A DNA stretch of 64,000 nucleotides. It comes from Nocardia macrotermitis. Its GTDB lineage: Bacteria > Actinomycetota > Actinomycetes > Mycobacteriales > Mycobacteriaceae. The DNA lies in contig NZ_WEGK01000009.1 in assembly GCF_009604405.1 (NCBI RefSeq), positions 62,001-126,000 of the forward strand, in the 5' to 3' direction. The notes beneath the pieces are model-generated. The model was not told the origin of the DNA and did not search any database. It saw nothing but the letters and a program-made list of their open reading frames with translations. The translations under genes were made by a program, and so were the position numbers. Shown piece by piece: positions 57,969 to 64,000 of this stretch (position 1 is its first letter; every line of letters starts with the position of its first letter).

Positions 57969-59390
57969 TCAGTGGTCCTCCTCGCCTATGCGGTGCACGT
58001 GAATCAGGTTGGTGGAACCGATGGTTCCCGGCGGCGACCCGGCCACGATGACCACCAGATCGCCCTTGGCGTACCGATTCAGCGACAGCAGTTCCTTGTC
58101 GACCTGACCGATCATCTCATCCGTGGTGCGCACCATCGGCACGATGAACGTCTCCACGCCCCAGCTCAGCGAGAGCTGGCTGCGCACCTCCGGCAGCGGC
58201 GTGAACGCCAGCAGCGGCAGCGGGGTGTGCAGGCGGGCCAGCCGACGCACGGTGTCGCCGGACTGGGTGAACGCGACCAGCGCCTTGGCGTTGAGCCGCT
58301 CGCCGATATCGCGCGCGCCGTAGGAGATGACGCCCCGCTTGGTGCGCGGCACGTGCGTCAAAGGCGGTACCCGCGTGGAGGTTTCGGATTCCACGGCGTG
58401 CACGATGCGGGCCATCGTGCGGACCGTCTCGATCGGGTACTCGCCGACCGAGGTCTCACCCGAGAGCATCACCGCGTCCGCGCCGTCCAGCACCGCGTTG
58501 GCGACGTCGGACGCCTCGGCGCGGGTCGGACGCGAGTTGGTGATCATCGACTCCAGCATCTGGGTCGCCACGATCACGGGTTTGGCGTTCTCCCTTGCCA
58601 TCTGGATGGCGCGCTTCTGCACCAGCGGCACCTGCTCGAGCGGCAGCTCCACGCCCAGATCGCCACGCGCGACCATGATCGCGTCGAAGGCCAGCACGAT
58701 CGCCTCGAGGTTGTCGATCGCCTCGGGCTTCTCCAGCTTGCCGATCACCGGGACGCGGCGGCCGACGCGATCCATCACGTCGTGCACCAGCTCCACGTCC
58801 GCCGGGGAGCGCACGAAGGACAGCGCGATGAAGTCCACGCCCAGCTTCAGCGCGAACTCCAGATCGGCAATGTCCTTGTCGGACAAGGCCGGAACCGACA
58901 CGTCCATACCGGGCAGCGAGACGCCCTTGTTGTTCGAGACCGGGCCGCCCTCGGTCACCCGGCACACCACGTCGTCGCCCTCGACGCGCAGTACGGTCAG
59001 GCCGACCTTGCCGTCGTCGACCAGCAGGCGGTCGCCCGCCTTGGCGTCGGCGGCCAACTCCTTGTAGGTGGTGGACACGCGGTCGTGGGTGCCCTCCACG
59101 TCCTCGACGGTGATGCGCACCTCCTCGCCGGTGGCCCACATCGTCTTGCCCTCGACGAACCGGCCGAGCCGGATCTTGGGGCCCTGTAGATCGGCGAGGA
59201 TGCCGACGGCGCGACCGAGCTGGTCCGCGGCCTTCCGCACCTTTTCGTAGTTCTCAGCGTGATCGGCGTGTTCGCCGTGACTGAAATTAAGCCGGGCCAC
59301 GTCCATGCCGCTTTCGACAAGTTCGCGGAGCCGGTCCTCGGAGGCTGTGGCCGGCCCGAGGGTGCATACAATCTTCGTCCGTCGCATCAC
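57969..59390 (-). CDS. pyk: Pyruvate kinase
   Basis: A 473-residue glycolytic enzyme converting phosphoenolpyruvate and ADP to pyruvate and ATP. The N-terminus is MMRRTKIVCTLGPATAS, the substrate-binding LNFSHGEHADH follows, the catalytic Lys lies in VPVIGKLEKPEAIDN, and MVARGDLGVELPLEQVPLVQK and MLSGETSVGEYP are typical. A C-terminal allosteric domain is present. tesB follows at once, so the two are probably cotranscribed. Confidence 0.97.
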   Translation of the reverse strand: MMRRTKIVCTLGPATASEDRLRELVESGMDVARLNFSHGEHADHAENYEKVRKAADQLGRAVGILADLQGPKIRLGRFVEGKTMWATGEEVRITVEDVEGTHDRVSTTYKELAADAKAGDRLLVDDGKVGLTVLRVEGDDVVCRVTEGGPVSNNKGVSLPGMDVSVPALSDKDIADLEFALKLGVDFIALSFVRSPADVELVHDVMDRVGRRVPVIGKLEKPEAIDNLEAIVLAFDAIMVARGDLGVELPLEQVPLVQKRAIQMARENAKPVIVATQMLESMITNSRPTRAEASDVANAVLDGADAVMLSGETSVGEYPIETVRTMARIVHAVESETSTRVPPLTHVPRTKRGVISYGARDIGERLNAKALVAFTQSGDTVRRLARLHTPLPLLAFTPLPEVRSQLSLSWGVETFIVPMVRTTDEMIGQVDKELLSLNRYAKGDLVVIVAGSPPGTIGSTNLIHVHRIGEEDH

Positions 59391-59471
59391 GGCTCGAGCC
59401 TAGTCCTGCTCAGTGCACTTCGCCGAGTGGGCATACCCTTCGCTATCAATAGGACGGACGTATGATCCGGC

Positions 59472-60140
59472 TCACCCCGCGAGATGTCTGGCCAACCGCG
59501 TTTCGACACGAGTTTGCGCAAATCCGAGCACCAGACAGATGATCCAGTAATAGAGTGCGGCCACTCCGTAGAGGGCGAAGAAATCGAAGGTCGGGGCGGC
59601 CGCCAATTGCGCCACTCGCAACAACTCGGTTACCAGGATCGTGGAGGCCAGCGAGGTGTCCTTCACCAACGAGATGAGGGTATTGGACAAGGGCGGCACC
59701 GCGATTCGCGCGGCCTGGGGCAGCACGATCAACCGCAGCGTCTGCGGATACGACAGCCCCAGCGCCTCCGATGCCTCCCACTGCCCGCGATCGACCGACA
59801 GGATCGCCGCCCGAATCACCTCTGCCGCATAGCCACCCACGTTGAGGCTGAACGCGATCACCGCCGCGGGGAACGGATCGATGACGATGTTCAACTCGGG
59901 CAGCGCGTAGAAGACGATGAACAACTGCACCAGCAGCGGCGTGCCGCGGATGACCGAGATGTAGAACCGCGCCACCGCCGCGACCACCCGCACCGACGAC
60001 ATCCGGGCCAGCGCCACGAACAACGCCAGCACCAGGCCGACGACGAAGCTGATCGCCGTCAGCGGCAACGTCTTGGTGACCGTCGCGACGAGCATCGGCT
60101 CGAGGTTGTGCCGGATCAGGTCCCAGGTCGCGGCGTCCAT
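59472..60140 (-). CDS. Amino acid ABC transporter, permease
   Basis: A 222-residue HisM/GlnP-type permease with the contact loop DRGQWEASEALGLSYPQTLRLIVLPQAARIAVPPL and several membrane segments. It lies 15 bp behind its binding-protein gene. No ATPase gene follows, so it may use an ATPase encoded elsewhere, such as the one at 39491-40288. Confidence 0.92.
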   Translation of the reverse strand: MDAATWDLIRHNLEPMLVATVTKTLPLTAISFVVGLVLALFVALARMSSVRVVAAVARFYISVIRGTPLLVQLFIVFYALPELNIVIDPFPAAVIAFSLNVGGYAAEVIRAAILSVDRGQWEASEALGLSYPQTLRLIVLPQAARIAVPPLSNTLISLVKDTSLASTILVTELLRVAQLAAAPTFDFFALYGVAALYYWIICLVLGFAQTRVETRLARHLAG

Positions 60141-60155
60141 GGATCGGCGACCGGC

Positions 60156-60914
60156 CTATTTGCTGACGTCGGTGCCGAAGTACTTCTCGGAGATCCGCGC
60201 CAGCGTCCCGTCCGCGCGCAACTTCGTCAGCGCGTCGTTGATCCGGCCGATCAGCGCGCCGGAATCCTTGCGGGCGGCGAACGCCTGCTTGCTGGTGTCG
60301 CTGGTCTTCACCGCGACCCGCACGGCGGTGTCACCGGTCTTCTTGGTGTACTCCCCCACCGCGAGCGTGTCGTTGACCGTGGCATCCACCCGGCCCTGTT
60401 TCAGCAGCTGGATCGCCTGGACGAAACCCTCCACGGCCTCGACCTTGCAGCCCGCGGCCGCTGCCACCTGACTCCAATTGCTCGTCGAGGACTGTGCGCA
60501 GGTCTTGCCGCGCAGATCGGAGGTCGCGTGCACCGAGTTGTCGTCGGCGCGGGTGACGATGACCCCCTCGGAGGTGGTGTAGGGATCGGACAGCGCGTAC
60601 TTCTGCTGCCGATCGGCGTTCACCGTCACCTGGTTGGCGACCAGATCGAACCGCTTGGAGGTGAGACCGGCGAAGATCGAATCCCAAGGGGTCTGGGTGA
60701 ATTCGACCTTCTTGCCGAGTTTGTCGGCCACCGCCTGCGCGACCTCGATGTCGTAGCCGGTCAGCTTGCCGTCGCTGCCCTGATAGCTGAACGGCGCGTA
60801 GGTGCCCTCGGTGCCGATCTTCAGGACATTCGGATCGCTACTGCCGCTGCACCCGGCGGACATCCCGGCCACGGCGGCGAAGGCGAGTACGGCGGCGAAC
60901 AGCTTGCGGCGCAA
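60156..60914 (-). CDS. Amino acid ABC transporter, binding lipoprotein
   Basis: A 252-residue family 3 solute-binding protein. The signal peptide (LRRKLFAAVLAFAAVAG) ends in lipobox GMSAGC. The ligand domain begins LKIGTEGTYAPFSYQGSDGKLTGYDIEVAQAVADKLG. TTG 60914 is chosen because GGAGAGG lies seven bases ahead; the longer frame upstream lacks a signal-like start. Ligand is probably a polar amino acid such as cystine, glutamate or glutamine. Confidence 0.9.
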   Translation of the reverse strand: MRRKLFAAVLAFAAVAGMSAGCSGSSDPNVLKIGTEGTYAPFSYQGSDGKLTGYDIEVAQAVADKLGKKVEFTQTPWDSIFAGLTSKRFDLVANQVTVNADRQQKYALSDPYTTSEGVIVTRADDNSVHATSDLRGKTCAQSSTSNWSQVAAAAGCKVEAVEGFVQAIQLLKQGRVDATVNDTLAVGEYTKKTGDTAVRVAVKTSDTSKQAFAARKDSGALIGRINDALTKLRADGTLARISEKYFGTDVSK

Positions 60915-61079
60915 TGGATTACCTCTCCGGCAGACGGGCCCGTCGAGTCGAGCCCGAGCAGACAGAACCGGCACAGCCTACGGCATCCGCGCACGACGTT
61001 CGCAGTATTACGCTCGCGACGAGCCGAATTCCCCGCCGGGTGTCGCCGGTCGTTCGCGCCGTCGGGTCGCCGATGTGCG

Positions 61080-61562
61080 TCAGCTGTCCTGTAGCGGACG
61101 ACCGTAGGTGTCCGGGACGTTGCCGATGAAGATCATGATCGCGTCGATGAGCGGCCACAGGCCACCCAGCCCGCAGGTGAAGATGGTGACCAGCAGCTGC
61201 GCGACGGCAATTCCGTTGTAGCCCAGGTAGAACCGGCCCGCGCCGAAGCCGCCGAGGAACAGTTGCAGCAGGCCCGCCACCAGTTTCGACTTGTCCGAAT
61301 AGGGCATGCCGTACATGTCGCGGCCGAACGGCGCCTGCGGATCGAACCCGGCGGGCTGGCCGTACATGGCGCCCGGATAGCCCGGCTGCGGGTATCCGCC
61401 AGGTTGCTGATAGCCCGGCTGCTGCCCGTACACCTGCTGGTTGTACGGATTGGACTGGCCGTACGCGTCCTGCGGGCCGGGCTGCGGCTGCCCGCCCATA
61501 CCGGGACCGGTGCCCGGTGCGCCGTACTGCGGCCCGTACCCGGGCTGATAGGGGTCGGTCAC
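61080..61562 (-). CDS. TM2 domain membrane protein with Pro/Gly/Tyr/Gln-rich head
   Basis: A 160-residue protein. The first 85 residues are a low-complexity repeat of PGYQQPGG-like units, probably disordered and cytoplasmic. The last 70 are a TM2 domain: KLVAGLLQLFLGGFGAGRFYLGYNGIAVAQLLVTIFTCGLGGLWPLIDAIMIFIG, two membrane helices joined by a short turn. Function unknown. Confidence 0.9.
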   Translation of the reverse strand: MTDPYQPGYGPQYGAPGTGPGMGGQPQPGPQDAYGQSNPYNQQVYGQQPGYQQPGGYPQPGYPGAMYGQPAGFDPQAPFGRDMYGMPYSDKSKLVAGLLQLFLGGFGAGRFYLGYNGIAVAQLLVTIFTCGLGGLWPLIDAIMIFIGNVPDTYGRPLQDS

Positions 61563-61671
61563 TGCCGCACCTCGCCGTATTCGCTCATCTGTCCTCCTGG
61601 TCGGCGGGCCGTGCCGCGCCGGTCTGTCTCATCCCGCCCGCCGGGTGGCGGATCGGCTGCCGCGCGAGCTG

Positions 61672-62841
61672 CTACTCGGCGGATTTCGACGAGGCGCCCG
61701 TCGACTTCGTCGCCGTGGAGACCGTCGATTCGTCATCGTCGGCGGCATCGCTTTCGCTACCGGCGGTGTGCTCGTCCGGCACGGCGTCCGATGGGGAATC
61801 GTCCGGCGAGTCGCCGGGCTCAGCTTGCCCGGCTTCGCTGTCCGGCGCATCCGAATTCTCGGCGGCCGCAGCGGCGGCCTGGGATTCCGCACCGTGCGCC
61901 CGCAACGCACCGAACTGCCAGGGCCACGGCCGCTTGCCGCCGGGTTGCAGTGCCGCGGCGGCCTCGCGGCCCTTGGTCGCGAGCACGAAATAGGCCAGGG
62001 CGCAGACGAATACGATCGTCGAGGTGAAGGTGTTGATCCGCAGGCCGAGGATGTGTGTGGCGTCGTCGTCGCGCAGCAGCTCCACCCAGAACCGGCCGAA
62101 GGTGTAGACCGCGACGTACAGCGCGAACAGCCGCCCGTGGCCGATGCGCCAGCGGCGGTCCGCCCAGAGCAGCAGGGCCACACCGATCAGGTTCCACACC
62201 AGCTCGTACAGGAACGTCGGCTGCACGATCCGCTGCACCACGCCGGTGGACACGCCGTTCATCATGTCCAACTGGCCGTTGTGGTCGAAGCGCAGATAGA
62301 TCTCCAGGCCCCACGGCTTGGTGGTGTCGTGGCCGTACAGTTCCTGGTTGAAATAGTTGCCCAACCGGCCGATCGCCTGCGCCAGCAGAATGCCCGGCGC
62401 GATCGCATCACCGAAGGCGGGCAACGGAATTCGATACACCCGGCAGCCGATCCAGGCGCCCACACCGCCCAGCAGCACCGCGCCCCAGATGCCCAGGCCG
62501 CCGTCCCAGACCTTCAGCGCGTCCCAGGGGTCCTTGCCCGTGTCGAAGTAGCGGTACCAGTCGGTGCACACGTGGTAGAGCCGCCCACCGATCAGACCGA
62601 ACGGCACCGCGAACATCGCGACGTCCAGGACCGCGCCCGCCTGCCCGCCGCGCTGCTGCCAACGCCGCTCGCCCAGCCAGATCGCGGCGATGATGCCGAT
62701 GATGATGCACAGCGCGTACGCCCGCAGCGGCAACGGCCCGATATTCCAGACACCGCGCGGCGGACTGGGGATGTAGGCCAGCACGGAACTGTGCATGGCA
62801 CTGTTGGCGACAACGCTTTCGGCCAGGACTCGGTAGGTCAC
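61672..62841 (-). CDS. lgt: Prolipoprotein diacylglyceryl transferase
   Basis: This membrane enzyme moves diacylglycerol to the lipobox cysteine of lipoproteins, such as the five lipoprotein candidates in this window. The Lgt signature is QAIGRLGNYFNQELYG, with other conserved parts GGLGIWGAVLLGG and RIGHGRLFALYVAVYTFGRFWVE. After the last helix comes an acidic Ser/Asp/Ala-rich tail of about 90 residues, as seen in other mycolata. The start is uncertain: GTG 62841, or ATG 62796 (MHSSVLAYIPSPPRG). It follows trpA, an order shared with M. tuberculosis. Confidence 0.94.
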   Translation of the reverse strand: MTYRVLAESVVANSAMHSSVLAYIPSPPRGVWNIGPLPLRAYALCIIIGIIAAIWLGERRWQQRGGQAGAVLDVAMFAVPFGLIGGRLYHVCTDWYRYFDTGKDPWDALKVWDGGLGIWGAVLLGGVGAWIGCRVYRIPLPAFGDAIAPGILLAQAIGRLGNYFNQELYGHDTTKPWGLEIYLRFDHNGQLDMMNGVSTGVVQRIVQPTFLYELVWNLIGVALLLWADRRWRIGHGRLFALYVAVYTFGRFWVELLRDDDATHILGLRINTFTSTIVFVCALAYFVLATKGREAAAALQPGGKRPWPWQFGALRAHGAESQAAAAAAENSDAPDSEAGQAEPGDSPDDSPSDAVPDEHTAGSESDAADDDESTVSTATKSTGASSKSAE

Positions 62842-62904
62842 GGGCCCCACCGTAACGGAGACCGCCGACACCGGACCAGGCGCGGTCGGCCCGGCCGCGG
62901 CGGA

Positions 62905-63696
62905 TCAGGAGGCGACGGCCGCCGAACGCACACCCTCGGCCAGTTCCGCGGTCAGCGCGCGCACCTGGTCCAGCCCCTGGCTCGCGGCGGTGACCAGCGC
63001 CGAACCGACGATCACGCCGTCGGCGTAGGCGGCGATCTCCGCCGCCTGCGCACCGCTGCGCACGCCCAGGCCCACCCCGATCGCGATATCGGAATGCGCC
63101 CGGATCCGCGCGCACAGTTCCGGCGCCATCGAGGACACCGCGGCGCGGGCGCCGGTGACGCCCATCGTGGAGGCGGCGTAGACGAAACCGCTACTGGCCT
63201 CGATGGTTTCGGCCAGCCGCTCCTCGGTGGAGGACGGCGCGACCAGGAAGATGCGATCCAGTTCGTGCGCCCGCGAGGCGGCGAACCAGTCGCCCGCCTC
63301 CTCCGGGATCAGATTCGGGGTGATGATGCCCAGCCCGCCCGCGGCGGCCAGATCACGGGAGAAACGGTCGACGCCGTACTGCAACACGGGATTCCAGTAC
63401 GTCATCACCACGGCCTTGCCACCGGCCCGGGTGATCGCCTCGACCACCGCGAAGACGTCCCGCACCCGCACCCCGCCGCGCAACGCCTGTTCGGCGGCGG
63501 CCTGGATGGTGGGTCCGTCCATCACCGGATCGGAGTACGCGACGCCGACTTCGATGACGTCACAACCGGATTCGACCATCGCGGTGCACGCGGCGATGGA
63601 ACCGGCCAGATCCGGATACCCGGCGGGCAGATAACCGATCAGCGCGGCCCGACGCTCCTCGCGGCATGCGGTGAACGCATCGGCCAACCGGCTCAC
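62905..63696 (-). CDS. trpA: Tryptophan synthase alpha subunit
   Basis: A 263-residue TIM barrel that cleaves indole-3-glycerol phosphate and passes indole to TrpB. The catalytic residues Glu49 and Asp60 lie in VESGCDVIEVGVAYSDPVMDGP. The phosphate loop GVGLGVRSG and the GVIVGSAL strand are present. GTG 63696 overlaps the TGA of a small trpB-tail frame (GTGA), so it is translationally coupled to that frame rather than directly to trpB. Confidence 0.96.
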   Translation of the reverse strand: MSRLADAFTACREERRAALIGYLPAGYPDLAGSIAACTAMVESGCDVIEVGVAYSDPVMDGPTIQAAAEQALRGGVRVRDVFAVVEAITRAGGKAVVMTYWNPVLQYGVDRFSRDLAAAGGLGIITPNLIPEEAGDWFAASRAHELDRIFLVAPSSTEERLAETIEASSGFVYAASTMGVTGARAAVSSMAPELCARIRAHSDIAIGVGLGVRSGAQAAEIAAYADGVIVGSALVTAASQGLDQVRALTAELAEGVRSAAVAS

Positions 63697-63803
63697 TTGT
63701 GCTCCTCATGAGACTCGTCGTCGAACAGGCCGAACCATTTCGCGGCGGCGCTCTTCGATGTCACTGCCATGTCCTTGTCGCCGCGACCACCGACCACGTT
63801 CAT
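63693..63803 (-). CDS. Micro-ORF 2: duplicated TrpB C-terminal peptide
   Basis: From ATG 63803 a 36-residue frame reads MNVVGGRGDKDMAVTSKSAA and continues AKWFGLFDDESHEEHK. It copies the end of TrpB (LSGRGDKDMDTAAKWFGLFD) with five extra residues. Its ATG overlaps the TGA of micro-ORF 1 and its TGA overlaps the GTG of trpA. It may be translated as a separate peptide or act only as a coupling relay. Confidence 0.6.
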   Translation of the reverse strand: MNVVGGRGDKDMAVTSKSAAAKWFGLFDDESHEEHK

Positions 63804-63913
63804 CGCGAACCCTCGTCCTGAGCAGGCCCGTCGAACAGGCCGAACCATTTCGCGGCGGCGCTCTTCGATGTCACTGCCATGTCCTTGTCGCCGCGACCAC
63901 CGACCACATTCAT
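63800..63913 (-). CDS. Micro-ORF 1: duplicated TrpB C-terminal peptide
   Basis: From ATG 63913 a 37-residue frame reads MNVVGGRGDKDMAVTSKSAA and ends AKWFGLFDGPAQDEGSR. It is nearly identical to micro-ORF 2 over 110 bp. The ATG overlaps the trpB stop codon (ATGA). Confidence 0.6.
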   Translation of the reverse strand: MNVVGGRGDKDMAVTSKSAAAKWFGLFDGPAQDEGSR

Positions 63914-64000
63914 CGCGAACTCTCATCCTGAGCAGGCCCGTCGAACAGGCCGAACCATTTCGCGGCGGTGTCCATATCCTTGTCGCCGCGGCCGGACAGG
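63910..64000 (-). CDS. trpB: Tryptophan synthase beta subunit, C-terminal end only
   Basis: Only the last 30 residues are in the window: LSGRGDKDMDTAAKWFGLFD followed by GPAQDESSR. GRGDKDM with AAKWFGL is the usual actinobacterial TrpB ending; relatives stop soon after. The extra tail GPAQDESSR comes from the repeat unit. Confidence 0.8.
   Translation of the reverse strand, partial: LSGRGDKDMDTAAKWFGLFDGPAQDESSR

Larger units (their letters stand above)
63720..64000 (-). repeat. 110-bp tandem repeat of the trpB 3' end
   Basis: Units begin at 63720, 63830 and 63940 (each with GTCGAACAGGCCGAACC on the plus strand), an exact 110-bp period. The first two units are almost identical. The third, the real trpB end, lacks 15 bases found in the others. 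Because 110 is not a multiple of three, each copy changes frame and starts anew at an ATGA overlap. Confidence 0.92.

Overview
The window is high-GC DNA with actinobacterial codon use. Most core genes follow an order known from Mycobacterium tuberculosis (pheT-pheS, tsnR-like methylase, rplT-rpmI-infC, uvrA, universal stress protein, uvrB, DUF402, coaE, rpsA, polA, pdtaR, tesB, pyk, lgt, trpA, trpB). The wording of the proteins and the inserted genes point to a mycolata genus such as Nocardia or a close relative; this is inference, since no database search was possible.

Layout. 0-4 kb: end of a lipoprotein gene, pheT, pheS. 4-9 kb: helicase hrpB, a TetR/oxidoreductase pair with three shared operators, and a small lipoprotein. 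9-11.7 kb: infC-rpmI-rplT-trmH operon; infC appears to start at AUC. 11.8-19.8 kb: DUF1844, an unknown coupled pair, uvrA, a stand-alone ketosynthase and a PAS-GGDEF protein. 19.8-28.5 kb: helR, usp, an AraC regulator with two broken VOC genes, uvrB and tandem DUF402 genes. 28.5-35.7 kb: coaE-GrpB fusion, a Tat phospholipase C, rpsA and a methyltransferase. 35.9-45 kb: a ribbon-helix-helix/SPFH pair, a FAD oxidase with LysR, a polar amino acid ABC importer, a LeuB-like dehydrogenase, thioredoxin and a free LeuA regulatory domain. 45-54 kb: polA and a branched-chain amino acid importer whose two ATPases are fused in one protein. 54-64 kb: pdtaR, tRNA-Leu, DUF4188, a phosphatase, tesB, pyk, a second amino acid importer without ATPase, TM2, lgt, trpA and the end of trpB.

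Themes. (1) uvrA, uvrB and polA each carry a perfect match to the LexA-independent DNA-damage promoter of mycobacteria (TTGTCRGTG-N8-TANNNT, the PafBC-dependent type). For uvrB and polA the promoter lies so close to the start codon that the mRNAs are probably leaderless. (2) Small mobile-looking repeats are scattered here. One family of about 65 bp occurs three times, twice inside genes (pheS and an SPFH gene), where it is read in the same frame and adds about 25 residues. A second family forms long inverted repeats at 27.9 and 48.2 kb. (3) The 3' end of trpB is tandemly copied with a 110-bp period, giving two tiny trpB-tail reading frames, each joined by a 4-base ATGA overlap, ahead of trpA. 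(4) Tandem duplication also shapes the VOC and DUF402 loci.

No CRISPR array, prophage, insertion sequence transposase or biosynthetic cluster was seen.
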